In this document: positions 1 to 6,892 of the stretch, piece by piece
Layout of the letters: each line of letters begins with the position of its first letter
Position numbering within the stretch: the first letter of the stretch is position 1
DNA from: CBDUQI01 sp965369325
GTDB taxonomy: Bacteria > Pseudomonadota > Gammaproteobacteria > Steroidobacterales > JBCBZW01
Assembly (NCBI GenBank): GCA_965369325.1
Contig: CBDUQI010000216.1
Span: 1 to 9,948 of the forward strand
Length of the DNA: 9,948 nucleotides
Reading direction: 5' to 3'
The notes under the pieces: model-generated
Databases searched by the model: none
The model's input: the letters and a program-made list of their open reading frames with translations, nothing else
Told to the model about the DNA's origin: nothing
Made by a program: the position numbers and the translations under genes

Positions 1-2
1 AT

Positions 3-992
3 TTCGGGCGGATCATTGGCTCCAGCCCCGCCCTGCAAACCTTGCTTGAACGGCTGGACGCGGTGGCGCACACCAGTGCAAGCGTGCTGATCGTGGGCGA
101 ATCAGGCACCGGCAAGGAGTTGGTGGCGCACGCCATCCATACCCGCAGCCCGCGCGCTCAACGCGCCTTGGTAAAGGTTAACTGCGCATCCATCCCGCAG
201 GAGCTGTTCGAAAGCGAGTTCTTCGGCCATGTGAAAGGCGCCTTTACCGGCGCGCACCGGGATCGCGAAGGGCGGTTCAAACTCGCCGACGGCGGCACCC
301 TCTTTCTGGACGAAGTGGGCGAGATTCCGCTGAACCTGCAAAGCAAGCTGCTGCGGGTGTTGCAGGAGCAGGAATTCGAGCGGGTAGGTGATGATAAAAC
401 CATCAAGGTGAACGTGCGGGTGATCGCCGCCACCAACCGGGATCTTCGCGAAGAAGTGAAAGCCGGACGTTTCCGGGAAGACCTCTACTACCGCCTCAGC
501 GTGTTCCCGGTGGATGTGCCACCACTGCGCAATCGTGGCGATGATGTGATTCAACTGGCCACGCATTTCCTGGCGCAGATCTGCCAGGACCTGGGTCACC
601 CGCCCGTCACCCTCACCCAGGGACAAGTCGATGCACTTAAGGCCTACGAGTGGCCGGGTAACGTGCGCGAACTGAAGAGCGTGCTGGAGCGGGCGGTGAT
701 TCTCTCGCGCGGCGGCGACATTCGCCTGGGACGGATGGGCCCGCTGCCGCAGGAGCCGGTGCGTGAGGAGCGCCCCGCGCTCACCAGCAACTTCATCACC
801 GACGCACAATTCCGGGCACAGGAACGGGAAAACCTGATGGCCGCATTAGAACACGCAAGCTGGCGCATCTCAGGCCCGGACGGCGCGGCGAAACTACTGG
901 GGTTAAAACCATCCACGCTGGCGCACCGAATCAAGACGTTCGGCATCGAAAAACCACGGGCCAAGCGCGGCCGCCCAAGGCGCCACGCGTAA
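3..992 (+). CDS. Sigma-54-dependent transcriptional activator, 5'-truncated (FhlA/NorR-like)
   Basis: This protein activates sigma-54 RNA polymerase promoters by ATP hydrolysis. The reading frame is already open at base 3 (FGRIIGSSPAL...), so the TTG at 42 is not the true start and the N-terminal sensory domain is outside the window. The AAA+ domain shows Walker A GESGTGKE (96-119), the sigma-54-contacting GAFTGA loop (237-254), Walker B LFLDE (300-314), and the sensor/arginine-finger region AATNRDL...FREDLYYRL. WPGNVREL marks the end of the AAA+ domain. A Fis-type helix-turn-helix (GAAKLLGLKPSTLAHRIKTFGI, about 879-947) follows. The AAA+ sequence resembles FhlA more than NtrC. The protein ends in a basic KRGRPRR tail, an AT-hook-like addition. 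The target genes and signal cannot be read from this window. The family call is very sure; the specific orthologue is unknown. Confidence 0.95.
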   Translation, partial: FGRIIGSSPALQTLLERLDAVAHTSASVLIVGESGTGKELVAHAIHTRSPRAQRALVKVNCASIPQELFESEFFGHVKGAFTGAHRDREGRFKLADGGTLFLDEVGEIPLNLQSKLLRVLQEQEFERVGDDKTIKVNVRVIAATNRDLREEVKAGRFREDLYYRLSVFPVDVPPLRNRGDDVIQLATHFLAQICQDLGHPPVTLTQGQVDALKAYEWPGNVRELKSVLERAVILSRGGDIRLGRMGPLPQEPVREERPALTSNFITDAQFRAQERENLMAALEHASWRISGPDGAAKLLGLKPSTLAHRIKTFGIEKPRAKRGRPRRHA

Positions 993-1103
993 CCCGCTGA
1001 GCATACCGCCGCACCTGCCACCGCATTCACTACGGAACCCGTTTGGCATCCCGCACGACGGGCGCCTGCACCCGGCCGCGCGGCGCATTGGCTACATCTT
1101 TGT

Positions 1104-1109
1104 TAGAAT
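1104..1109 (+). promoter_or_regulatory. Possible -10 element for mdh (TAGAAT)
   Basis: TAGAAT matches the sigma-70 -10 consensus at 5 of 6 positions. It is followed by a GC-rich discriminator and lies about 75 bases upstream of the mdh start. No convincing -35 sits 16-18 bases upstream; TTGGCT at 1088 is only 10 bases away. The rest of the 192-base gap between the activator gene and mdh shows no gene and no terminator with a T-run. Confidence 0.3.
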
Positions 1110-1184
1110 CCGCCCGCATCGCGCCGCGAGCGCGGCCCAATCTGGATGACATGAACCTATCGCCTGCGGGCGAGGAGACACGCA

Positions 1185-2162
1185 ATGAAAGCTCCTGTAA
1201 GAGTGGCCATCACCGGTGCTGCCGGGCAAATCGGCTATCAGCTTTGTTTTAGAATCGCCTCCGGCCAGATGCTCGGCCCCAAACAGCCTGTGATCCTGCA
1301 GCTGCTGGAAATTACCCCAGCCCTGGGCGCACTGAACGGCGTGATGATGGAACTTGATGATTGTGCGTTCCCCACGCTTGCGGGCATCGTCGCCACCGAC
1401 GATGCACAGGTCGCCTTCAAAGATGCGGATTACGCGCTGCTGGTCGGTGCCAAACCGCGCGGCCCGGGCATGGAGCGCTCCGATCTGCTGCTCGGCAACG
1501 CCAAGATTTTCTCCGCCCAGGGCAAAGCGATGAACGCCGTCGCCAGCCCCAACCTGAAAGTACTGGTGGTGGGTAACCCCGCCAACACCAATGCGCTGAT
1601 CGCGGCGGCCAACGCGCCGAACATCAATCCGGCCAACTTCACTGCAATGACCCGGCTGGACCACAATCGCGCACTGGCTCAGCTGGCCGGCAAAACCGGC
1701 GCCAGCGTGAACGACATCACCCGCCTGACCATCTGGGGCAACCATTCGGCGACGCAATATCCGGACATCTACCAGGCCACCGTCAACGGCAAAGCGGCTG
1801 CGGATCTGGTGGATGAAGCCTGGCTCGCCGACGAGTTCATTCCCACGGTACAGCAGCGCGGTGCCGCAATCATCAAGGCACGCGGCGCATCCTCGGCGGC
1901 CTCGGCGGCCTCCGCAGCCATCGACCATATGCACGACTGGGCACTGGGCACCGCCGAGGGCAACTGGGTGAGCATGGCGATCCCATCCGATGGCAGCTAC
2001 GGCGTGGAGCCGGGCATCATCTACTCCTATCCGGTGACGTGCAGCAGCGGTAAATACGAGATCGTGCAGGGGCTCGAAGTGAATGCCTTCAGCCGTGCCC
2101 GGATGGATGCGACGGAGACAGAACTGCGCGAGGAACGCGCCGCCGTGGCCGATCTACTGTAG
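1185..2162 (+). CDS. mdh: Malate dehydrogenase (NAD-dependent, type 2)
   Basis: This enzyme interconverts (S)-malate and oxaloacetate with NAD in the cytoplasmic TCA cycle. The 325-residue length is normal for the Thermus/Burkholderia-like branch of bacterial MDH. The Rossmann motif G11-A-A-G14-Q-I-G17 is followed by acidic E42 at the end of the second strand, a position that favours NAD over NADP. The mobile-loop substrate arginines are R92 and R98 (GAKPRGPGMERSD). The NPANTNA segment, the D159/R162 pair (RLDHNRA) and catalytic H187 (IWGNHS) are all present. The ATG at 1185 is supported by GAGGAG at 1172-1177, seven bases upstream. A small SAASAASAA run near residue 240 is encoded by a repeated 9-mer and is normal for this branch. 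The gene appears monocistronic. Confidence 0.97.
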   Translation: MKAPVRVAITGAAGQIGYQLCFRIASGQMLGPKQPVILQLLEITPALGALNGVMMELDDCAFPTLAGIVATDDAQVAFKDADYALLVGAKPRGPGMERSDLLLGNAKIFSAQGKAMNAVASPNLKVLVVGNPANTNALIAAANAPNINPANFTAMTRLDHNRALAQLAGKTGASVNDITRLTIWGNHSATQYPDIYQATVNGKAAADLVDEAWLADEFIPTVQQRGAAIIKARGASSAASAASAAIDHMHDWALGTAEGNWVSMAIPSDGSYGVEPGIIYSYPVTCSSGKYEIVQGLEVNAFSRARMDATETELREERAAVADLL

Positions 2163-2175
2163 TTTCAAAGAGTTC

Positions 2176-2219
2176 TTGTCGGGACATCCAAACCGTTCGG
2201 TATGTGATTGTCCCGACAA
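2176..2219. repeat. 11-bp perfect inverted repeat downstream of mdh
   Basis: TTGTCGGGACA at 2176-2186 pairs perfectly with TGTCCCGACAA at 2209-2219 across a 22-base loop. The loop contains a smaller ACCG-TT-CGGT stem (2192-2201). It starts 13 bases after the mdh stop. The following sequence is T-rich but not a clean T-run. It may act as a 3' stabiliser or weak terminator of mdh, or it may be the terminal repeat of a decayed mobile element. I cannot decide between these from sequence alone. Confidence 0.6.
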
Positions 2220-2443
2220 TGAATTTCCCTTATTTTCATGTAGTTAACAGTGGCCTCAAACACCCAAAATGAGGCATGCCGCATTGCGCCACAAGCAAAT
2301 TTGAGGTTAAGGTGGGCCTTAAGGTTTATGCTGCTGCGCGCCTGAGCCCGTCCGGGCTGTGCCCACTACCCGTGGGCCCGACTGCTGCCATGCACAGGGC
2401 TCCCTGCGCTCAGCGTTGATGCCGGCGCTTACCCGCCGGCCAG

Positions 2444-2449
2444 TAAAAT
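2444..2449 (+). promoter_or_regulatory. Possible fadE -10 element (TAAAAT)
   Basis: TAAAAT matches the -10 consensus at 5 of 6 positions and lies 27 bases before the fadE ATG. The nearest -35-like hexamer, TTGATG at 2416-2421, is too far (22 bases), and the hairpin 2421-2440 occupies the space between. If used, transcription would start near 2456 and the FadR-like palindrome would lie just downstream of the start point. Confidence 0.25.
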
Positions 2450-2467
2450 AAGTCGGATAAATTTAGA

Positions 2468-2476
2468 GGTCAGACC
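2468..2476. promoter_or_regulatory. FadR-operator-like palindrome abutting the fadE start codon
   Basis: GGTC-A-GACC is a perfect 4-1-4 palindrome ending one base before the fadE ATG and overlapping the ribosome-binding site (AGAGG, 2465-2469). The E. coli FadR operator core is TGGTCNGACCA, so this site matches all eight fixed inner bases and one of the two next flanking bases. I saw no other GGTC-N-GACC in the window. Repressor bound here would block transcription or elongation of fadE and be released by long-chain acyl-CoA. This is inference from sequence and position; whether the organism has FadR is unknown. Confidence 0.45.
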
Positions 2477-4951
2477 ATGGCGTTTGTATTTTGGCTACTT
2501 GTTTGTGTCGGTGGCGCATTGGCGCTGGCGTATCGGCGCGCTACCCTTCGCCAGGCCACCATTGCGGCAAGTTTTCTGCTTGGCGCCTACCTGCTGTTCG
2601 CAAATGGCAGTTGGCTGTGGAACCTGATCTGCGCAGGCACCGTCGGCGCACTGTGGGCGCTGAACATGGAAGACCTGCGCCGTGACCGGGTAATACGCCC
2701 GCTGCTGTCGCACTTCCGCCGCATCCTGCCCAATATGTCTGACACCGAGCAGGCCGCGCTTGATGCCGGCACTGTGTGGTGGGACGGTGAGTTGTTTAGC
2801 GGCGCGCCGGACTGGAACCAATTGCTTTCTGTGCCAGCACCAACCCTGAGCGACGAGGAGCAGGCGTTTCTGGACGGCCCGGTAGAGCAGCTCTGCGGCA
2901 TGCTGGATGACTGGGAGATTACCCATGAGCGCGCCGATCTGCCGCCGCACATCTGGCAGTTCCTAAAGGATCAGGGCTTTTTCGCCATGATCATCGAGAA
3001 AAAGTACGGCGGCAAGGAATTCTCCGCACTGGCGCACTCCAGTGTGTTGGCCAAAGTGGCCGGTCGCTCCGCCACTTGCTCGTCAATTATCGCCGTACCC
3101 AACTCACTAGGTCCCGCCGAGTTGCTGCACAAATACGGCACCGAAGAACAAAAAGACTACTACCTGCCGCGGCTCGCGCGCGGTGAGGAAATCCCCTGCT
3201 TCGGCCTCACCAGCCCGCGCGCCGGCTCGGATGCCACCTCGCTCACGGACAGCGGCGTGGTCACCCGCGGCATGTGGGACGGCGAGGAAGTACTGGGCCT
3301 GCGCCTGAACTGGGACAAGCGCTACATCACGCTGGCACCGGTCGCCACGGTGCTGGGGCTGGCCTTTCGCATGTACGATCCCGATGGCTTGCTGGGTGAT
3401 CAGCAAGACCTTGGCCTCACCTGCGCGTTGATTCCAATGGATCTGCCCGGGGTCACCCATGGCCGGCGGCACTTCCCGTTGAACGTTCCGTTTCAGAACG
3501 GGCCGACTCAGGGCAAAGATGTGTTCATTCCGCTGGAAGCGATTATTGGCGGCGTGGAGAACGCCGGTCAGGGCTGGCGCATGCTGGTGGAATGTCTGTC
3601 GGTGGGGCGCTGCATCTCGCTGCCGTCCTCGGCTGCGGGCGGCGGTGTCGCCGCCGTTGGCGTCACCGGCGCCTATGCCCGTGTACGCCGCCAGTTCGGC
3701 ATGCCAATCGGCCGCTTCGAAGGGGTTGAGGAGGTGATTGCACGCATGGCTGGCCGCGCGTACGCGATGGAGGCCACCCGCGTCATGACCGCTGGCGCTG
3801 TGGATCTTGGCGAAGCACCCGCCGTCCCCTCGGCCATCGTCAAATACCATCTGACCGAAATGGGCCGGGACATGGCTAACGATGCGATGGACGTGCACGG
3901 CGGCAAGGCCATCATGCTCGGCCCTAAAAACTACCTGGCACGTGGCTATCAGGCGGTGCCGATCGCGATTACCGTCGAAGGCGCGAACATCCTTACCCGC
4001 AGCATGATCATTTACGGTCAGGGCGCCATCCGTTGCCACCCCTGGGTGCTGCGCGAGCTGGAAGCCGCGCGCGATGAAGATACCGAGCGCGGCCTGCTCG
4101 CGTTTGACACCGCGCTGCTCGGGCATATTGGCTACACCTTAAGCAGCGCCGCACGCGCCTTCGTCAGTGGTCTCAGCCGCTCACGTTTTGTTGATGTACC
4201 GGTGGCCGGCCCCACTCGCCGTTACTATCAGCACGTTAACCGCTTTGCCGCGGCGTTCGCGTTGGTCTCGGATGTCTGCATGCTCACACTGGGTGGCAAG
4301 CTGAAGAAAAAGGAATCTATCTCATCGCGCCTGGGCGATGTTCTAAGTTACATGTATCTGGTGTCCGCGGTGCTCAAACGCTACGAAGATCAGGGTCGCC
4401 CCGAGGCAGATCTGCCGCTGGTGGAATGGGCATGCCGGGATTTACTGTACAAATGCCAGGAGCAGTTGCACGGCATTCTGCGTAACTTCCCCAACCGCTT
4501 TGTTGCAACCGCGCTGCGCCTGCTGGTGTTCCCAACCGGACGTGGTTATAGCGCGCCATCGGACCGTCTGGGCCATCGTATCGCAAGCCTGATGATTCAC
4601 GACACGCAGTCGCGCTCACGACTGATCGCCAACCAATACCAGGGCGAGCAGGGCGGCAACGCGCTGGCTCAGCTAAACGAGGTGCTGACCCTGGCCGACA
4701 TGGCCGAGCCACTGGAGAAGCGGATTCGCCGGGCAGTCAAAGACGGCGTCATTGTTGAGGGCCCGCTTGAGGACATGATCAGCGCCGCGAATACAGCAGA
4801 CATTCTGAACGACGCCGAGGCCCGCCAGTTACGCGATTACGACCGCAAGGTGATGCGTATCATCGCGGTGGATGACTTTGAATCCAGCGAAATGGCAGCG
4901 GGCGACATCAGCGAGCGCGACACACGTGAGGCGCCCCGCCTGGTGAGCTAG
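2477..4951 (+). CDS. fadE: Acyl-CoA dehydrogenase FadE
   Basis: This FAD enzyme catalyses the first oxidation step of fatty-acid beta-oxidation, acyl-CoA to trans-2-enoyl-CoA. The 824-residue length fits the large FadE class (E. coli about 814), not the roughly 380-residue ACADs. The N-terminus has hydrophobic segments at about residues 1-19 and 27-63, predicting a membrane anchor. The ACAD N-terminal and middle domains follow, with CFGLTSPRAGSDA near residue 240. The ACAD C-terminal helical domain contains MDVHGGKAIMLGPKNY and the signature VEGANILTRSMIIYGQGAIR, whose E501 is the expected catalytic base. A FadE-specific C-terminal domain (DUF1974) runs to the end. The ATG is supported by AGAGG at 2465-2469, seven bases upstream. 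A FadR-like palindrome overlaps the start region. The gene has no beta-oxidation neighbours here. Confidence 0.97.
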   Translation: MAFVFWLLVCVGGALALAYRRATLRQATIAASFLLGAYLLFANGSWLWNLICAGTVGALWALNMEDLRRDRVIRPLLSHFRRILPNMSDTEQAALDAGTVWWDGELFSGAPDWNQLLSVPAPTLSDEEQAFLDGPVEQLCGMLDDWEITHERADLPPHIWQFLKDQGFFAMIIEKKYGGKEFSALAHSSVLAKVAGRSATCSSIIAVPNSLGPAELLHKYGTEEQKDYYLPRLARGEEIPCFGLTSPRAGSDATSLTDSGVVTRGMWDGEEVLGLRLNWDKRYITLAPVATVLGLAFRMYDPDGLLGDQQDLGLTCALIPMDLPGVTHGRRHFPLNVPFQNGPTQGKDVFIPLEAIIGGVENAGQGWRMLVECLSVGRCISLPSSAAGGGVAAVGVTGAYARVRRQFGMPIGRFEGVEEVIARMAGRAYAMEATRVMTAGAVDLGEAPAVPSAIVKYHLTEMGRDMANDAMDVHGGKAIMLGPKNYLARGYQAVPIAITVEGANILTRSMIIYGQGAIRCHPWVLRELEAARDEDTERGLLAFDTALLGHIGYTLSSAARAFVSGLSRSRFVDVPVAGPTRRYYQHVNRFAAAFALVSDVCMLTLGGKLKKKESISSRLGDVLSYMYLVSAVLKRYEDQGRPEADLPLVEWACRDLLYKCQEQLHGILRNFPNRFVATALRLLVFPTGRGYSAPSDRLGHRIASLMIHDTQSRSRLIANQYQGEQGGNALAQLNEVLTLADMAEPLEKRIRRAVKDGVIVEGPLEDMISAANTADILNDAEARQLRDYDRKVMRIIAVDDFESSEMAAGDISERDTREAPRLVS

Positions 4952-5054
4952 GCAGCACCTTCGCCAGCCGCCTCCCCGGAGACCGGGTCGAGCGGGAAAA
5001 ACCCGCACCTCAGCGGCGTGGTTGGTGTAGTCTTTGGTGCACTGGATGATTGCT

Positions 5055-5058
5055 GGAG
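5055..5058 (+). promoter_or_regulatory. Ribosome-binding site fixing the GTG start at 5066
   Basis: GGAG lies seven bases before GTG 5066. The alternative in-frame GTG at 5018 would put 16 hydrophilic or mixed residues ahead of a classic signal peptide and has no comparable site. This supports the shorter protein. Confidence 0.6.
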
Positions 5059-5065
5059 AGCCACC

Positions 5066-5524
5066 GTGTCTCGGATTGTTGCGACTTTGATTGCTGCGCT
5101 GTTTGTGGTCGCCGGGCTCGCCCTGGCGCAGGTCTCTGGGGTGTCCCCAGCGCAGGCCTCAGGCCTGCCACGTTCGGACTCCAAGCCCGGCACTGAGGTG
5201 TACATCGTCTCACCCACAGACGGTGCCAACCTCACCAGCCCGGTACGCGTGGTGTTTGGGTTGCGCGGCATGGGCGTCGCCCCCGCCGGCGTGAACACAC
5301 CGGGCACTGGCCATCACCATCTGATGATTGATACGGAACTGGCCAAGTTTGATCAGCCGGTGCCCGCCGACGATCAGCACAAGCACTTTGGTGGCGGACA
5401 AACGGAAACTTCCATAAGGCTCGCACCCGGCGAGCATACGCTGCAGCTGGTGCTGGGTGATTATCTGCATATCCCGCATCAGCCGCCGGTCGTTTCCAAG
5501 ACCATTACCATCACGGTGCGTTAG
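5066..5524 (+). CDS. Secreted DUF4399 domain protein
   Basis: This is a 152-residue protein predicted to be exported to the periplasm. From GTG 5066 it begins with a textbook Sec signal peptide: R3, a hydrophobic core at residues 4-21, and a likely signal peptidase I cut at AQA|S (31/32). The mature part is a single small beta-rich DUF4399 domain starting VYIVSPTDGANLTSPVRV. It has a conserved histidine cluster: HHH at 83-85, H105 and H107 (QHKHFGGGQTE), and a YLHIPHQPP segment near the end. The function of DUF4399 is unknown. The histidines make metal binding conceivable, but that is inference. The gene starts 114 bases after fadE and lies 33 bases ahead of dinB on the same strand with no visible terminator between them, so co-transcription with dinB is likely. 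Confidence 0.85.
   Translation: MSRIVATLIAALFVVAGLALAQVSGVSPAQASGLPRSDSKPGTEVYIVSPTDGANLTSPVRVVFGLRGMGVAPAGVNTPGTGHHHLMIDTELAKFDQPVPADDQHKHFGGGQTETSIRLAPGEHTLQLVLGDYLHIPHQPPVVSKTITITVR
5136..5168 (+). repeat. Two back-to-back perfect hairpins in the DUF4399 signal-peptide region
   Basis: CTGGGG-TGT-CCCCAG (5136-5150, 6-bp stem) and GCAGGCC-TCA-GGCCTGC (5152-5168, 7-bp stem) are separated by a single base, and each has a three-base loop. They lie in the codons around the signal-peptide cleavage site. They would form stable adjacent stems in the mRNA or at the DNA level. A regulatory role is only a possibility. Confidence 0.5.
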
Positions 5525-5557
5525 TACGCGCCGCGCAAGCGGCACTGCGGCCCAGCT

Positions 5558-6736
5558 TTGAGCCACACGCCCCCGTCAGCTACACCGCGCGCTATCATCC
5601 ATGTGGACATGGACGCATTTTTCGCGTCGGTTGAGCAATTGGACAATCCTCAACTGCGCGGCAAACCCGTGGTGGTCGGCGGCAGCGGGCCACGTGGCGT
5701 GGTCGCGGCGGCAAGTTACGAGGTGCGTGAATTTGGTGTGCGCTCCGCGATGCCAATGCGCGAGGCGCTGCGGCGCTGCCCGCATCTCATCGCCGTTCGC
5801 TCACGCATGCAGCGCTACTCGCAGGTCTCCGCGCAGGTGTTTGAGGTTTTCGCCAACTACACACCGATTATTCAGGGCCTATCGCTGGATGAGGCTTATC
5901 TGGATGTCACCGAAACACAAACCCTGATGGGCGACGTCGAACAAATCGGCCGGCGCATCAAAGCGGCTATCCGCGATTGCACCCAGCTCACCGCCTCGGT
6001 CGGCATCGGGCCTAACAAACTGCTGGCCAAGATCGCCTCAGACATGGACAAGCCCGACGGCTTTTTCCACATCCATGCCGAACAGGCGATCGAGATTTTA
6101 GATCCCCTGCCCGTACGCACCATCGGGGGCATCGGCCCGCAGACTGCCAAACGGCTCAACCGGGCGCGCATTCACACGCTCGGAGAACTGCGCATGGCCT
6201 CACCCTCGCACCTGCAACCGATCTTTGGCCGCTATACCGCACGCATGCAGCAACGTGCCGCCGGCATCGACGATCGGCCTGTGCAATCGCTGGTGGACGA
6301 CAAGTCCATCAGCGCGGAGGAAACTTACGACACGGATCTAACCGATCGCGCGCAGATATCCTCGGCACTGGTCGGGCTGGCGGACATGGTGGCCGAACGG
6401 GTACGGAAAAAATCGCTGGTTGCCGGAGTAGTGCGAGTCAAAATCCGGCGCGCAGACTTTAGCACTTATACACGCCAAAAACGCGTCAGCCCGCCCACCG
6501 ATGAAACACGGGTAATCAGCGAAATCAGCAAAGCGCTGCTGAACGACTGGCTCGCGGAGTTCCCAGGTGCCGCCGTTCGGTTGCTTGGCGTGGGTGTGGC
6601 CAGCTTGCAGACCAGCAGCCAGCTGGGGCTATTTGAGACCACACCACACGATCCGCTGGACACAGCGCTGGATAACATCCGCAAACGCTTTGGCCAGGGT
6701 TCAATGAAGCGCGGCGGAAAACTCCGCCGCGACTAG
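5558..6736 (+). CDS. dinB: DNA polymerase IV (Y-family, DinB)
   Basis: This error-prone translesion polymerase is recruited by the beta clamp. At 392 residues it is longer than E. coli DinB (351) because of its N- and C-terminal extensions. The palm motif HVDMDAFFASVE gives metal ligand D17 and steric-gate F22. SLDEAYLD gives D111 and E112. ASVGIGPNKLLAKIASDMDKP and the HhH-type IGGIGPQTAKRL segments follow, then the little-finger domain. Near the end QLGLF (Q355-F359) is a clamp-binding motif, followed by a basic tail. The only usable start between the in-frame stop at 5522 and the HVDMD motif is TTG 5558. GTG 5603 would delete the first strand. No clear Shine-Dalgarno precedes the TTG, so translation may be weak or coupled to the DUF4399 gene 33 bases upstream. 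No LexA box was seen. The stop codon is part of the 6733-6879 element. Confidence 0.95.
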   Translation: MSHTPPSATPRAIIHVDMDAFFASVEQLDNPQLRGKPVVVGGSGPRGVVAAASYEVREFGVRSAMPMREALRRCPHLIAVRSRMQRYSQVSAQVFEVFANYTPIIQGLSLDEAYLDVTETQTLMGDVEQIGRRIKAAIRDCTQLTASVGIGPNKLLAKIASDMDKPDGFFHIHAEQAIEILDPLPVRTIGGIGPQTAKRLNRARIHTLGELRMASPSHLQPIFGRYTARMQQRAAGIDDRPVQSLVDDKSISAEETYDTDLTDRAQISSALVGLADMVAERVRKKSLVAGVVRVKIRRADFSTYTRQKRVSPPTDETRVISEISKALLNDWLAEFPGAAVRLLGVGVASLQTSSQLGLFETTPHDPLDTALDNIRKRFGQGSMKRGGKLRRD

Positions 6737-6879
6737 CCGGGTGTTGAAAAAGTCTCAGGCGAGTGCGAGGCAAGGCGGTAGTGGCAAAAAAAGCGGAGTG
6801 TACACGCCACACATGGGACCTTTCTGGCCATTGCCAACCTAATATCGTGCCGGCCGAGACTTTTTCAACACGCTGCTAG
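6733..6879. mobile_element. MITE-like palindromic dispersed element (147 bp)
   Basis: The core arms, GTGTTGAAAAAGTCTC (6741-6756) and GAGACTTTTTCAACAC (6856-6871), are perfect 16-bp inverted repeats. They extend outward to CTAG at both ends (6733 and 6879), giving 24-bp arms with two mismatches. The interior is partly palindromic: GTGGC/GCCAC at 6781-6785 and 6806-6810, and GTGTACAC at 6798-6805. It encodes nothing. From memory, similar elements with GTTGAAAAAGTC arms and a GCGAGGCAAGGCG-like interior are repeated in intergenic regions of many gammaproteobacteria; I could not check this. The left arm supplies the dinB TAG stop, and the right end lies 13 bases from the stop of the convergent DUF5694 gene. 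It may act as a bidirectional terminator. No clear target-site duplication is seen. Confidence 0.75.
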
Positions 6880-6892
6880 GCAGTGGTGCGGG

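Larger units (their letters stand above)
2163..2476 (+). other. mdh-fadE intergenic region, AT-richer and rich in hairpins
   Basis: No coding region is visible in these 314 bases. The first 180 bases (2161-2340) hold 83 G/C bases (46%), well below the flanking genes, which suggests a decayed insertion or a foreign patch. After the 2176-2219 inverted repeat there are further short stems. They are GCCTCA/TGAGGC (2253-2258 with 2270-2275), TTAAGG/CCTTAA around TGGG (2307-2322), AGCCC/GGGCT (2345-2358), GCCCAC/GTGGGC around TACCC (2361-2377) and GCCGGCG/CGCCGGC around CTTACC (2421-2440). None is followed by a T-run, so none is a textbook terminator. The right end carries the fadE leader. Confidence 0.7.

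Noticed and set aside
1050..1062. CCCG/CGGG stem downstream of the sigma-54 activator gene
   Set aside because: The 4-bp stem with no T-run is too weak to be called a terminator.
1892..1918. Repeated 9-mer CTCGGCGGC in mdh
   Set aside because: It encodes the SAASAASAA run found in this MDH branch, so it is ordinary coding sequence and not an expanding repeat of interest.
1092..1934. Minus-strand open frame antisense to mdh (280 codons)
   Set aside because: It has low-complexity Gly/Arg/Val-rich composition and no domain, and mdh is well supported on the plus strand.
3107..4126. Long minus-strand open frame inside fadE (339 codons)
   Set aside because: It is an antisense shadow of a GC-rich gene; the translation shows no recognisable domain, and fadE on the other strand is certain.
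4975..5006. Two short stems after fadE: CCCGG/CCGGG (4975-4987) and GCGGG/CCCGC around AAAAA (4992-5006)
   Set aside because: They look like a possible fadE terminator, but the stems are only 5 bp and no T-run follows, so I did not annotate one.
5018..5065. Longer start (GTG 5018) for the DUF4399 protein
   Set aside because: It adds 16 residues before a textbook signal peptide and lacks a ribosome-binding site; GTG 5066 has GGAG seven bases upstream.
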